A model generated the notes under the pieces. The model made no database searches, was not told the origin of the DNA, and saw only the letters and a list, made by a program, of their open reading frames with translations. From NCBI RefSeq assembly GCF_900105765.1, contig NZ_FNTX01000002.1, positions 992,001 through 1,056,000 on the forward strand: a DNA stretch of 64,000 nt, read 5' to 3'. The translations under genes were made by a program, and so were the position numbers. Origin of the DNA: Ruania alba (GTDB taxonomy: Bacteria; Actinomycetota; Actinomycetes; Actinomycetales; Beutenbergiaceae). Of the stretch, positions 7,570-17,194 are shown in pieces (the stretch's first letter is position 1; the number at the start of each line of letters is the position of its first letter).

Positions 7570-9218
7570 CGGCGGTGACGATCGTCGGGGCCGGACCGGC
7601 TGGGCTCGCTGCGGCCGAGGTGCTGGATGCCCACGACGTGCCGGTGCTGCTGGTGGACGAGCAGCCCCGTCCCGGCGGGCAGATCTTCCGGCAACCCCCA
7701 GCCAGCTTCCCCGGAGCGGAGGCCACCTACACGGCCGGCTACGGCTGGGGCAGGGACCTGGTGACCGTGCCGGAGCGGCCGGGTATCAGGTTCGCCGGCT
7801 CCACCACGGCGCTCGGCGTGCTGCACGAGCGAGCCGACGAGGGCGGGCACGGGTTGGTCGCCGGACCGGCCGGACCGCGCACCGGGCCGGACCGGCTCAG
7901 CGTGGTGCTCCGGGGACCGGACGGAGTGCGCTCGCACGAGACCGCCGCGCTGCTGGTGGCGACCGGCGCCTACGACATGCCTGTCCCGATGCCCGGCTGG
8001 ACCTTGCCCGGGGTGGTGATGGCCGGTGCCGCGCAGGCCATGGTGAAGAGCCAGAAGATGGTGCCGCCCGGCCCGATCGTGCTCTCCGGCGCCCACCCGT
8101 TGCTGCTAGTGGCGGCCGACCAACTGCTCCGCTCCGGCGCCGAGATCTCCGAGCTGGTGCTCACCCGCGGCCTGCCCGGACCGCGTGAGGCCTGGGCGGC
8201 GCTCCCGGCCGTGCCCGGTCATGTGGCGATGCTCGCCGAGCTCGGGACCGCACTCGCCCGGCTGGTTCGTGCGGGGGTGCGGATCAGCACGCACAGCACC
8301 GTGGTGAGCGCCTCTGGCGCAGACCGGGTGGAGGCCGTGCAGATCGACCGGCTGGATCCCCACGGCAGGCCGAGCGGGCGTCCACGAACCGTCGAGGCCG
8401 CCACGCTCGTGCTCGGGTACGGCTTCCAGCCCTCCACCGAGCTGGCCCGGCAGGCGCGGTGCCGTCTGCACCACAACGCCAAGGCCGGTGGCTGGGTGGT
8501 GGACCACGACGGCACCGGCCGCACCACCGCACCTGGGGTCTATGTGGCCGGCGAACCGACCGGTGTGGCCGGGGCCGAGGCCTCACGTGCCGAGGGTGTG
8601 CTCGCCGCGCTGTCGATCGTGGCCGACCTGGGTCGCCCCGTGGCCGCCACGCGGTGGCGCGACGCCCGGCGGGGCGTGCGTGCTGCGGCCCGGTTCGCCC
8701 GCGTGGTCCAGGACCTGTTCCAGGTGCCGTCGGCGCTCCTGGATTCCCTCGCCACCGAGGAGACGGTGGTGTGCCGCTGTGAACGGGTCAGTGCCGGGGA
8801 CCTGCGGAGCACGCTGGATCGGAATCCGCAAATGACCACCGTCAGTGCCGTGAAGCTCGAGTGCCGGGCAGGCATGGGCCCCTGCCAGGGGCGCTACTGC
8901 GAGGCCAGCGTGAGCCGTGCGCTCTGCGCGGCGCGAGGGCGCCGCCCGGATCAGGCCGGGTATGCCGCGGCACACCTGCCGATCAAGCCGGTCCTGGTGC
9001 GCGATCTCGCCGCGCTCGCCACGGATTTGCTCGCTACCAACCCCGACGCCACCGACCACCTCGCCACCAACCCCGACGGCGAACGCAACGTTGTGCGGCG
9101 TCCACCCGCTCAGGAGCCGCACAACGTTGCGTTCGGCGGGGTGGGGGATGGTGCGCTCGACGGGGTGGGGGATGGGCATACCGACCCGGACGCTCCTGCA
9201 TCAGGTGGGGTGCGCTGA
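7566..9218 (+). CDS. FAD/NAD(P)-binding alpha subunit of amine dehydrogenase with BFD-like Fe-S domain
   Basis: The 550-residue protein has an N-terminal FAD Rossmann motif (IVGAGPAGLAAAEVL) followed by PGGQIFRQ, a second nucleotide-binding region, and a BFD-like [2Fe-2S] domain from about residue 400 (CRCERVSAGDL, then LECRAGMGPCQGRYC). It corresponds to HcnB/alpha subunits of D-hydroxyproline-type dehydrogenases. The last 65 or so residues are atypical: repeats of ATNPDAT/GVGDG surround a 20-bp-arm inverted repeat at 9080-9135 that occurs elsewhere in the window. The natural C-terminus was therefore probably near residue 490, later extended by repeat insertion (inference). GTG start coupled to the small subunit. 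Confidence 0.85.
   Translation: MTAVTIVGAGPAGLAAAEVLDAHDVPVLLVDEQPRPGGQIFRQPPASFPGAEATYTAGYGWGRDLVTVPERPGIRFAGSTTALGVLHERADEGGHGLVAGPAGPRTGPDRLSVVLRGPDGVRSHETAALLVATGAYDMPVPMPGWTLPGVVMAGAAQAMVKSQKMVPPGPIVLSGAHPLLLVAADQLLRSGAEISELVLTRGLPGPREAWAALPAVPGHVAMLAELGTALARLVRAGVRISTHSTVVSASGADRVEAVQIDRLDPHGRPSGRPRTVEAATLVLGYGFQPSTELARQARCRLHHNAKAGGWVVDHDGTGRTTAPGVYVAGEPTGVAGAEASRAEGVLAALSIVADLGRPVAATRWRDARRGVRAAARFARVVQDLFQVPSALLDSLATEETVVCRCERVSAGDLRSTLDRNPQMTTVSAVKLECRAGMGPCQGRYCEASVSRALCAARGRRPDQAGYAAAHLPIKPVLVRDLAALATDLLATNPDATDHLATNPDGERNVVRRPPAQEPHNVAFGGVGDGALDGVGDGHTDPDAPASGGVR
9080..9135. repeat. Dispersed inverted repeat, copy 1 (inside coding sequence)
   Basis: The arms CGAACGCAACGTTGTGCGGC (9080-9099) and its exact reverse complement (9116-9135) flank a 16-nt loop. 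The same arm sequence recurs at 51357-51422. This copy lies within the 3' coding end of the alpha-subunit gene and is bordered by small direct repeats. As RNA it could act as a terminator for the cassette. Confidence 0.9.
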
Positions 9219-9223
9219 TGACC

Positions 9224-9760
9224 TCAGGGGGTGGGCGGGGTGACCGCGAGGATGATCTGCGCGCCGGCGTCGGTGTTGTTGGCGAACAGGTGCGGCAGCC
9301 GCGAGTCGAAGGTGATCGACTCGCCGGTGGACACCACGTAGTTCTGCCCGTCCACCGTGGCGGTGATCTGCCCGGCCAGCACGTAGACGCATTCGGTGGA
9401 GACGTGCCCCCACGGTTCGGCGGCGCTCCGGTCCCCAGGTGCCAGGTCGGCGCGCAGCACCTCCAGGTCGCCGCGCCCGGGAGTGAGGCGCTCGTAGGTG
9501 ATCTGCCCGGCCGGCGCCTGCATCCGGAACCGCTCCCCGGCCCGCGAGACGTGCACCGGCGGCGCGTCCGGTTCACGGAAGAGGTCCGCGAGGTCGGACT
9601 CGAACACCTTCGCCAGCTTGCGCAGGGTCTCGACGCTCGGATCCGTCTTGCCGTTCTCGATCTGACTGAGCAGCGCCACGGACAGCCCGGTGCGCTCGGC
9701 CAGCGAACGCAGGGTCAGCGACCGCGCACGGCGCAGCACTCGCAGACGATCACCGATCAC
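9224..9760 (-). CDS. XRE family transcriptional regulator with cupin domain (paralogue of 4607-5143)
   Basis: The 178-residue helix-turn-helix plus cupin protein is colinear with the regulator at 4607-5143; shared stretches include LAERTGLS, ALLSQIE/TLLSQIE, LEVLR and ESITFDSR/ESVTFDSR. The GTG start is supported by GGGAGG 5 nt upstream and by alignment with the paralogue's MIG-RLR start. It is divergent from the peptide-binding lipoprotein gene and probably controls that transporter operon and itself. The duplicate regulators bracket the catabolic cassette. Confidence 0.87.
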   Translation of the reverse strand: MIGDRLRVLRRARSLTLRSLAERTGLSVALLSQIENGKTDPSVETLRKLAKVFESDLADLFREPDAPPVHVSRAGERFRMQAPAGQITYERLTPGRGDLEVLRADLAPGDRSAAEPWGHVSTECVYVLAGQITATVDGQNYVVSTGESITFDSRLPHLFANNTDAGAQIILAVTPPTP

Positions 9761-9774
9761 AAGCCCTCCCGTGT

Positions 9775-9809
9775 TTCATTTCGATGAACATTTTCACCAA
9801 GGCTATACA
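9775..9809. promoter_or_regulatory. Divergent control region between XRE-cupin regulator and peptide ABC operon
   Basis: TTCAT-TTCG-ATGAA (9775-9788) is an inverted repeat, and a TATACA box at 9804-9809 could serve as the -10 for the plus-strand operon, about 100 nt before the lipoprotein start. The region is AT-rich against its surroundings. Operator assignment is inferred from position. Confidence 0.5.
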
Positions 9810-9912
9810 CTGGCCGCGATTGCATGGTCTCATACCGGCAATCGGAGCCACCGGAGTATCGACCACGCTGACCCAGCGACGAGGCCGGCACGGTCGACTG
9901 AATGGAGACATC

Positions 9913-11541
9913 ATGGGAGCGCGACCTGGACGCGTCGGAGCGGCCGTAGCCGTTGCCGCCGCCCTGACACTGACGGCATGCACGGCCGGTGGGAGCGGAA
10001 GCGGCGGCGGAGCCGGCGGTGGTGATTCCGACGACGGCGGTGCCACCCAGGGCGGGACTCTCACCGTGAGCACGTCCTTCGTGGTGAACAGCCTGGACCC
10101 CGGTCAGGTGTACGAGGCGACCGGTGCCCTGGCCGTGCACGCCATGTACGACACGCTCGTCACGTTCGAGGGCTCCGACGTGACCACCCCGGTGCCGCTC
10201 CTCGCCGAGTCGTGGGAGGTCAACGACGACGCCACCGAGTTCACCTTCACGCTCACCGATGGCGCCGTCTTCTCCGACGGGTCCCCGGTCACGGCAGAGG
10301 ACGTCGTGTTCAGCATCAACCGGCTGCACAACCTGCAGGGCAGCCCCGCGGTCACCGTCGAGGGCCTCGCGGCCAGCTCGCCGTCCGAGGGCGTGGTCGT
10401 GGTGACCAGCGAGCAGTCCAACCCGAGCGTGCCCACGATCCTCGCCATGCCTGCGGCCGGCATCCTGAACGCCGAGGCCACCGAGGCCGAGGGTGGCACC
10501 GCCGCCGAGGACGCCGCCAGCGTGGACGCCGCCACCGACTTCCTGAACGGCGCCTCCCTCGGTTCGGGCCCGTACATGCTGGACTCCTTCGACCCGGCGT
10601 CCGAGATCGTCCTGACGGCGAACCCGGAGTACTGGGGCGAGACCCCCGGATACCAGCGCATCGTGATCTCCAACGTGGAGGCGGAGACGCAGAAACTCAC
10701 CATGCAGCGCGCCGAGGGCGACCAGATCGCCCTCGACCTCTCCGGTCGCCTGCTCGAGGACCTCCCGGAGAGCGTGCAGGTCTCCGCCAGCCAGGACACC
10801 TTCTACTTCCTCACCCTGCACCAGGACCCGGCGGTCTCGGAGATCACCTCCAACCCCGACTTCGTCCGCGCACTGCGTGCCTCGATCGACTACGACGGTC
10901 TCGCGGCGCTGTTCGGCGAGGACGCCCTCCCGGCCGCCGGGATGGTGCCGACCGCCTTCCCCGGGGCGCTGCCGGAGGTCGAGGCCCAGCAGCAGGACCT
11001 CGACGCGGCCGCCGACCACCTGGAGGCCTCCGGCATCACGGACCCGACCGTGGAGCTGATGTACCCGGCGATCACCTATCGCGGGGTGGACCTGGGCACG
11101 ATCGCCACGAAGATCCAGTTCGACGCTGAGCAGGCCGGGATCGAAATCGTGCTCGACCCGCAGCCGATCGCCTCCTTCCTGGAGGCGCAGACCGCCGGTG
11201 AGGTGCCGTTCCGGTTCAGCCCGCAGTCGCTGAACTACCCGGTGGCAGCCTCCCTGGTGAACAACTTCGCACCGGGCCAGGCCAGCGCCGAGCGCACCGG
11301 TTGGACCGAGGACCGGGCCAGCGAGGAGATCATCGCCGCCGGTGAGGCGGTGCAGAGTGCACCCGACTCGGAGAGCCAGATCAGTGCGATCCAGGACTGG
11401 CAGCACCTGCTGAACGAGGAGAGCCCGTACGTGACGCTCGCCTACAACTCCGGCGTGGTGGCGGCCACCGAGACGATCGCGAACGCCGAGTACTCCCCGG
11501 CCGGGTGGCAGGTGGATCTGCGGGCGGTAGCGCCGCAGTGA
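9913..11541 (+). CDS. Peptide ABC transporter substrate-binding lipoprotein (SBP family 5)
   Basis: The 542-residue extracytoplasmic binding protein begins with a lipoprotein signal ending LTAC (lipid-anchored Cys23), then a Gly/Ser-rich tether. The body shows family-5 features: the YDTLVTF segment, FTLTDGAVFSDGSPVTAEDVVFS and the RALRASIDYDGL segment. It should deliver dipeptides or oligopeptides to the permeases encoded just downstream. ATG 9913 is chosen because it begins the signal peptide and has GGAGA 4 nt upstream; the frame is open from 9784. It is separated by only 4 bp from the next gene. Confidence 0.9.
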   Translation: MGARPGRVGAAVAVAAALTLTACTAGGSGSGGGAGGGDSDDGGATQGGTLTVSTSFVVNSLDPGQVYEATGALAVHAMYDTLVTFEGSDVTTPVPLLAESWEVNDDATEFTFTLTDGAVFSDGSPVTAEDVVFSINRLHNLQGSPAVTVEGLAASSPSEGVVVVTSEQSNPSVPTILAMPAAGILNAEATEAEGGTAAEDAASVDAATDFLNGASLGSGPYMLDSFDPASEIVLTANPEYWGETPGYQRIVISNVEAETQKLTMQRAEGDQIALDLSGRLLEDLPESVQVSASQDTFYFLTLHQDPAVSEITSNPDFVRALRASIDYDGLAALFGEDALPAAGMVPTAFPGALPEVEAQQQDLDAAADHLEASGITDPTVELMYPAITYRGVDLGTIATKIQFDAEQAGIEIVLDPQPIASFLEAQTAGEVPFRFSPQSLNYPVAASLVNNFAPGQASAERTGWTEDRASEEIIAAGEAVQSAPDSESQISAIQDWQHLLNEESPYVTLAYNSGVVAATETIANAEYSPAGWQVDLRAVAPQ

Positions 11542-11545
11542 CCCG

Positions 11546-12628
11546 ATGAGCACAGCCACTACGTCCACTGTCTCCCGCTCCGCGGCCCGGCGGCTCCGAG
11601 TCGGCGGGTACGCCCTCGGGGCGTACCTGCTCCGCCGGCTCGTGATCACCGCGGTGCTGCTGCTCGGCGTCACCGCCGTCACCTTCCTGCTGGTGCAGCT
11701 GGTGCCGGGGGACTCGATGACCGCCACGCTCTCCGAGGCGGCCCTGCAGGACCCCGAGATCGTGGCCGCCTACCGTGAGCGCTGGGGGCTGGATGAGCCC
11801 TTGCACATGCAGTACTTGCTGTATCTGCAGAACGTGCTCTCGGGGGACCTCGGCGTCTCCCAGCAGACCGGCCGGCCGGTCCTCGGCGACCTGATGACCT
11901 ACGTGCCGGCCACCCTGGAGATCGCCGTCCCGGCGATGCTGCTCTCCCTGCTCATCGGCGTGGCGGTCGGCCTGTACGCGGCCGTCCGGCACGGCCGCGC
12001 CGGTGACCAGGTGGTGCGCGCGGGCACCCTGCTGGGACTCTCCACCCCACCGTTCTGGCTCTCCCTGGTGGTGCTGTACGTCTTCTTCTTCGTCCTCGGC
12101 GTCTCGCCCTCGGGTGGCCGACTGAGCACCTACTGGGTGCCGCCGGAGCAGGTCACCGGGGTGATGAGCCTGGACGCCCTGCTGGCGGGTGAACCGGCCA
12201 TGGCGTGGGACGCCGTCCAGCACGCCGTGCTGCCGGTACTCGTGCTGACCGTGCTGACCGTGGCCACGCTCGTGCGCTTCGTCCGCTCGGCGATGCTCGA
12301 GGTGCTCGACCAGGACTACATCCGCGCCGCCCGAGCCAAGGGGCTTCCGGGCCGGACGGTGCTGCTCTCGCACGTGCTGCGTGCCGGGCTGGTGCCGGTG
12401 ATCACGGTGAGCGGGCTCGCGTTCGCGGCGCTGCTCTCCGGCACGGTGCTGGTGGAGCAGATCTTCTCCTGGCCCGGGGTCGGGCAGTACGCCTACCGCG
12501 CTGCCGCGGCCCTCGACATGCCCGCCATCCTCGGCGTCAGCCTCTTCGTGGCCGTGGTGTACACGGTGGTGAACCTGATCGTCGACCTCCTGTACGGACT
12601 GATCGACCCGAGGATCCGGCTGTCATGA
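11546..12628 (+). CDS. dppB: Peptide ABC transporter permease, DppB/OppB type
   Basis: The 360-residue inner-membrane permease has the DppB topology: first helix near residues 30-50, a long extracytoplasmic loop with VPGDSM and RWGLDEPL, then five more helices. The ATPase-docking EAA loop reads DYIRAARAKGLPGRTVLLSHVLR (about 251-275). It pairs with the DppC-type gene, whose ATG overlaps its TGA (ATGA). Substrate range cannot be read from the permease; the neighbouring peptidase-like genes suggest peptides. Confidence 0.9.
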   Translation: MSTATTSTVSRSAARRLRVGGYALGAYLLRRLVITAVLLLGVTAVTFLLVQLVPGDSMTATLSEAALQDPEIVAAYRERWGLDEPLHMQYLLYLQNVLSGDLGVSQQTGRPVLGDLMTYVPATLEIAVPAMLLSLLIGVAVGLYAAVRHGRAGDQVVRAGTLLGLSTPPFWLSLVVLYVFFFVLGVSPSGGRLSTYWVPPEQVTGVMSLDALLAGEPAMAWDAVQHAVLPVLVLTVLTVATLVRFVRSAMLEVLDQDYIRAARAKGLPGRTVLLSHVLRAGLVPVITVSGLAFAALLSGTVLVEQIFSWPGVGQYAYRAAAALDMPAILGVSLFVAVVYTVVNLIVDLLYGLIDPRIRLS

Positions 12629-13551
12629 GCATCGAACCCCGTACCGACGACGTTGTGGCCCACACCGATGACCGGGTGGACCGCGCGCTCGGCCGGCGCC
12701 GCTGGGTGCGCCGGCTCCGCCTCTCCCAGGTCCACTCCACCTGGCGCCAGCCGTCTGTGGTGCTGGCAATGGTGCTGCTGGCTGCCTGGGTGCTGGCCGC
12801 GCTGCTCGCCCCGGTGATCGCCGGGCAGGACCCGATCGCCCAGTCCGGCGACCTGTACATGCCGCCCTCGGGTGCGCACTGGTTCGGTACCGACGAGCTC
12901 GGCCGGGACGTCTTCGCCCGGGTGGTGCACGGCGCCCGGCTTTCCCTCCCGCTCGCCGTGATCATCGTGGCCTGCGCACTCGCCATCGGCGGGTTGCTCG
13001 GGCTGCTGGCCGGCTACCTGGGTCGTGGCTTCGACGAAGCGATCATGCGGGTCACCGACCTGGTCTTCGCCTTCCCGCAGATCATTCTCGCGATGGCCGT
13101 GGCGGCCGCCTTCGGCCCGAGCACGCAGAACGCGGTGATCGCGCTGGTGATCGTCTCCTGGCCGGTCTACGCCCGGGTGATCCGCTCGGCCGTGCTGAGC
13201 ATCCGCTCTTCGGACTTCCTGGCCGCCTCCCGGCTGCTCGGGGTCGGGCCTTGGCGAGCGCTACGCAAGGACGTCCTGCCGAACAGCGTGGGCCCCGCCG
13301 TCGTGCTGGCCACCCTGGAGCTGGGCAACGCCGTGCTGATGCTGGCGGCCCTGTCCTTCCTTGGCCTCGGCCCGCGCCCGCCGGCGCCGGAGTGGGGCGC
13401 GATGATCGCGGCGGGGTCCAAGGACCTGTCCATCTGGTGGGTGAGTGTGTTCCCCGGCCTGGCGATCCTCACCGTGGTGCTCGCCTTTAACGTGATCGGT
13501 GACGCACTGCGCGACCGACTGGACCCCCGCTACGCGAAGGGACTGTCATGA
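12625..13551 (+). CDS. dppC: Peptide ABC transporter permease, DppC/OppC type
   Basis: The 308-residue permease has the N-terminal OppC helix (VLAMVLLAAWVLAALLAPVIA), the HWFGTDELGRDVFARVVHGARLSL signature typical of DppC, and the EAA loop DFLAASRLLGVGPWRALRKDVLPN. The ATG overlaps the dppB stop, and its own stop overlaps the first ATPase gene, so translation is coupled along the operon. Confidence 0.9.
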   Translation: MSIEPRTDDVVAHTDDRVDRALGRRRWVRRLRLSQVHSTWRQPSVVLAMVLLAAWVLAALLAPVIAGQDPIAQSGDLYMPPSGAHWFGTDELGRDVFARVVHGARLSLPLAVIIVACALAIGGLLGLLAGYLGRGFDEAIMRVTDLVFAFPQIILAMAVAAAFGPSTQNAVIALVIVSWPVYARVIRSAVLSIRSSDFLAASRLLGVGPWRALRKDVLPNSVGPAVVLATLELGNAVLMLAALSFLGLGPRPPAPEWGAMIAAGSKDLSIWWVSVFPGLAILTVVLAFNVIGDALRDRLDPRYAKGLS

Positions 13552-14564
13552 CCGCGCTGCTCGAGGTCGAGAACCTCGGCGTCCACCTGCCCGGCGACAT
13601 GCCCGTCATCCACGACGCCACCCTGCGCGTGGACGAGGGGGAGGTGGTCGGGGTCGCCGGCGAGAGCGGGTCCGGGAAATCGATGACGGCGTCCGCACTG
13701 CTCGGTCTGCTTCCTCCCGGGGCGCGCACCAGCGGCGCAGCCCGGTTGCACGGGGTGCCCGGGCCGGGCGGCACCTCCACGGTGGATCTGCTCGGCCTGC
13801 GTGGCGCGGAGTGGAACCGGGTACGCGGCACCGAGATCGCGATGGTTTTCCAGGACGCGACCGCCTCCCTGCACCCGATGCTGAGCGTGGGCCGCCAGCT
13901 CACCGAGCACATGCGCGTGCACCTGGGCATGGACAAGTCCGCGGCCCGCCGTCGCGCCGTCGAGCTGCTGGACCGGGTGCGCATCCCCGACCCGGACCGC
14001 GCCCTGCGGGCCTACCCGCACCAGTTCTCCGGCGGGATGCGGCAACGGGTCGCGATCGCCAGCGCCCTGGCCTGCCACCCGCGCCTGCTCATCGCCGATG
14101 AGCCCACCACTGCCTTGGACGTGACCGTGCAGGCCGGCATCCTGCGGCTGCTCGATGAGCTGCGCACCGAGACGGGCTTGTCGGTGCTGTTCGTCACCCA
14201 CGATCTCGGGGTGCTCGCCTCCCTCACTGCCCGCTCGTACGTCTTCTACGCCGGCCGCGTGATGGAGACCGCCGCCACGCCGGAGCTGGTGACTCGGCCG
14301 CGCCACCCGTACACCGCTGCGCTGTTGCGCGCGCGCCCGCACGCCGATGAGAGCTGGGGCCAAGGGGCTCGCCAGCCGTTGCAGTCGATCCCGGGCAGCC
14401 CGGTCACCCCGGCCACGGCGCCGCCCGGCTGCCCGTTCGCACCGCGGTGTACGCACGCGATCGAGGAGTGCACGACGGCGGTCCCCACCTTGAGTGCAGC
14501 CGGTCCGCCCGGCCATGAGCTCGCCTGTGTGGTCCGCCCCGATCTGACGGAGGTACGTGCATGA
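13548..14564 (+). CDS. dppD: Peptide ABC transporter ATP-binding protein, DppD type
   Basis: The 338-residue ATPase has Walker A GESGSGKS near residue 39, the signature [15 protein letters not shown], Walker [10 protein letters not shown] and the H-loop VTHD. A C-terminal oligopeptide-transporter tail contains [14 protein letters not shown], the cysteine cluster (C-x6-C-x5-C) found in DppD/DppF proteins that can bind an Fe-S centre. The ATG overlaps the dppC stop. It works as a heterodimer with the next ATPase. Confidence 0.9.
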   Translation: MTALLEVENLGVHLPGDMPVIHDATLRVDEGEVVGVAGESGSGKSMTASALLGLLPPGARTSGAARLHGVPGPGGTSTVDLLGLRGAEWNRVRGTEIAMVFQDATASLHPMLSVGRQLTEHMRVHLGMDKSAARRRAVELLDRVRIPDPDRALRAYPHQFSGGMRQRVAIASALACHPRLLIADEPTTALDVTVQAGILRLLDELRTETGLSVLFVTHDLGVLASLTARSYVFYAGRVMETAATPELVTRPRHPYTAALLRARPHADESWGQGARQPLQSIPGSPVTPATAPPGCPFAPRCTHAIEECTTAVPTLSAAGPPGHELACVVRPDLTEVRA

Positions 14565-14649
14565 GCGCGAGGAGCTCCCGCGGAGGTACGGCGAGGGACG
14601 AGGTGTGCCGGAGTGAGGCACCGCAGTGGTCATGCGAAAGGGGTACAGC

Positions 14650-15602
<953 letters not shown>

Positions 15603-15606
<4 letters not shown>

Positions 15607-16874
15607 GCACCAGCGAGGCCCGCGAGCCGATCGTGCTGACCCATTGCACCGTCTGGGACGGGTCGGCGGCGGCCACTCAGGCCGATCAGTCGATCGTGAT
15701 CGGCGCCGACGGCACGATCGAGGCCATCGGTCCGCACGCGGAGGTGCTCGCGCGCCTGGGTGAGTACGGCGCCAGCGCAGCGACGCACGTGGACCTGGCA
15801 GGCGCCGTCGTGATCCCCGGCCTGGTGAACATGCACGTGCACCTCGGCCTCGGGCTGCCCGGCCCGATGCAGGATGCCCTGCACGGTTCCAGCGACGCCG
15901 AACTGGTGCTGCGGATGGCCGGGAACGCGCGCGAGGTGCTGCAGGCCGGGGTGACCACGGTGCGCCTGGTCGGGGAGACCCGGTACACCGACATGGCGCT
16001 GCGTACCGCGATCACCCACGGTGCCGTGGACGGACCGCGGATCTTCACCGCCGGGCACGCGCTGTGCTGCACCGGCGGGCACGGACACGACTCCGACGGG
16101 CTCGAGGCCGACGGCGCCGACGGGTTCACCCACGCCACCCGCGCCCAGCTGCGCGCCGGGGCGGACCTGATCAAGGTGTGCATCTCCGGCGGGATCGCCG
16201 GTGAGCACGAGTCCATCGACACCCCGCAGCTCACCGACGAGGAGATGGCCGCGGTGCTGCGCACCGCGCATGACTGGGGCCGGAAGGTGACCGCGCACGC
16301 CGGACCGGCACCGGTGATCACCCGCGCGGTCGAGCTCGGTCTGGACTGTGTGGAGCACGGGTACGAGCTCACCCGCGAGCTGTGCGATCTGATGGCCGCG
16401 CGGGGCGTGAGCTACGTGCCGACGATCACGGTGAGCCGGTGCGAGGAGTTCTTCCGCGCCAACCAGGTGCCCGAGTGGATGATGAACCGGGCGCTCGCGG
16501 CCGGTCCGCGGCACTGGGAGAGCCTGCAGCACGCCATCGCCGCCGGGGTGGAGATCATCATGGGCTCCGACATGCCGCCCCAGGCGCCCTTCGACGGGAC
16601 CACCGCCACGGTCCGGGAGATCGAGTTCATGGTGGAGGCGGGGATGAGCCCGCAGGCGGCGATGGTCTCCGCCACCAGCGCCGGCGCGAACTGGTTGGGC
16701 CGCGCCGGGGAGATCGGAGCACTCGTGCCCGGCGCCGCGGCCGACCTGCTGGTGCTCGATTCCGACCCGCTCGCCGACATCTCCGCACTGCGGTCGATGC
16801 ATGCCGTGGTGCAGGCGGGGCGTGCGGTGCGCGACGATCGAGGGATGTTGCACGCACTGACCGGGAGCCTGTGA
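15603..16874 (+). CDS. Metal-dependent amidohydrolase, prolidase/imidazolonepropionase-like
   Basis: The 423-residue amidohydrolase-superfamily enzyme shows a binuclear metal site: His78 and His80 (NMHVHLG), Lys191 (LIKVCISGG, candidate carboxylated lysine), His232 (TAHAG), His252 (EHGYEL) and Asp323 (GSDMP). This set is typical of the subgroup that includes Xaa-Pro dipeptidases, Xaa-Arg dipeptidases and N-acyl amino acid hydrolases. There is no signal peptide, so it acts in the cytoplasm on what the transporter imports. Its ATG overlaps the ATPase stop. A prolyl-dipeptide substrate would link it to the imino-acid cassette (inference). Confidence 0.85.
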
Positions 16875-17194
16875 TGGACGAACGCCGCACCGAGCTGCAC
16901 GACCTGCGGGTGGTGGTGGACCGGATCGAGGGCCGCTCGGTCTGCGGGATGGCGCCCGGGGACCACCTGGACGTGACCTGCTCGAGCCGGATCAGCATCC
17001 CGGAGGGCAAGCACTTCTGCCTGTACGCCCTCTCCGCGGTGCTGCCGCTGCTGCCGGCCGCACAGCGTGCGGTGGATCCCGGCGACTGGCTCGCCACCGA
17101 CAACGAGGTGGCCTGCCCGGATCCCGACGAACGGCTGATCATGCGGATCGAGCGCACCGGCCGTACCAGCATCCCCACGGAGGAGCTCACATGA
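16874..17194 (+). CDS. TIGR04076 family protein
   Basis: The 106-residue protein matches the small TIGR04076 family: an N-terminal strand with RVVVDRIEGRSVCG, then GDHLDV, a central FCLYALSAVLPLLP, a W near residue 80 and the terminal CPDPDERLIMRIER. Conserved cysteines occur in both halves. The family has no established function and often sits beside amidohydrolases and oxidoreductases in catabolic operons. Here it overlaps both neighbours (TGATG upstream, ATGA downstream), so it is an integral part of this operon. Confidence 0.75.
   Translation: MDERRTELHDLRVVVDRIEGRSVCGMAPGDHLDVTCSSRISIPEGKHFCLYALSAVLPLLPAAQRAVDPGDWLATDNEVACPDPDERLIMRIERTGRTSIPTEELT

Noticed and set aside
6092-9218. Hydrogen cyanide synthase HcnABC
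   Set aside because: The subunit types match, but gene order and the DapA-like neighbour fit an imino-acid dehydrogenase better; sequence motifs alone cannot support cyanide production.
9757-11727. 656-residue minus-strand ORF opposite the peptide-binding lipoprotein
   Set aside because: High-GC antisense shadow: the plus strand encodes a clear SBP-5 protein with signal peptide and RBS, while the minus product has no recognisable domain.
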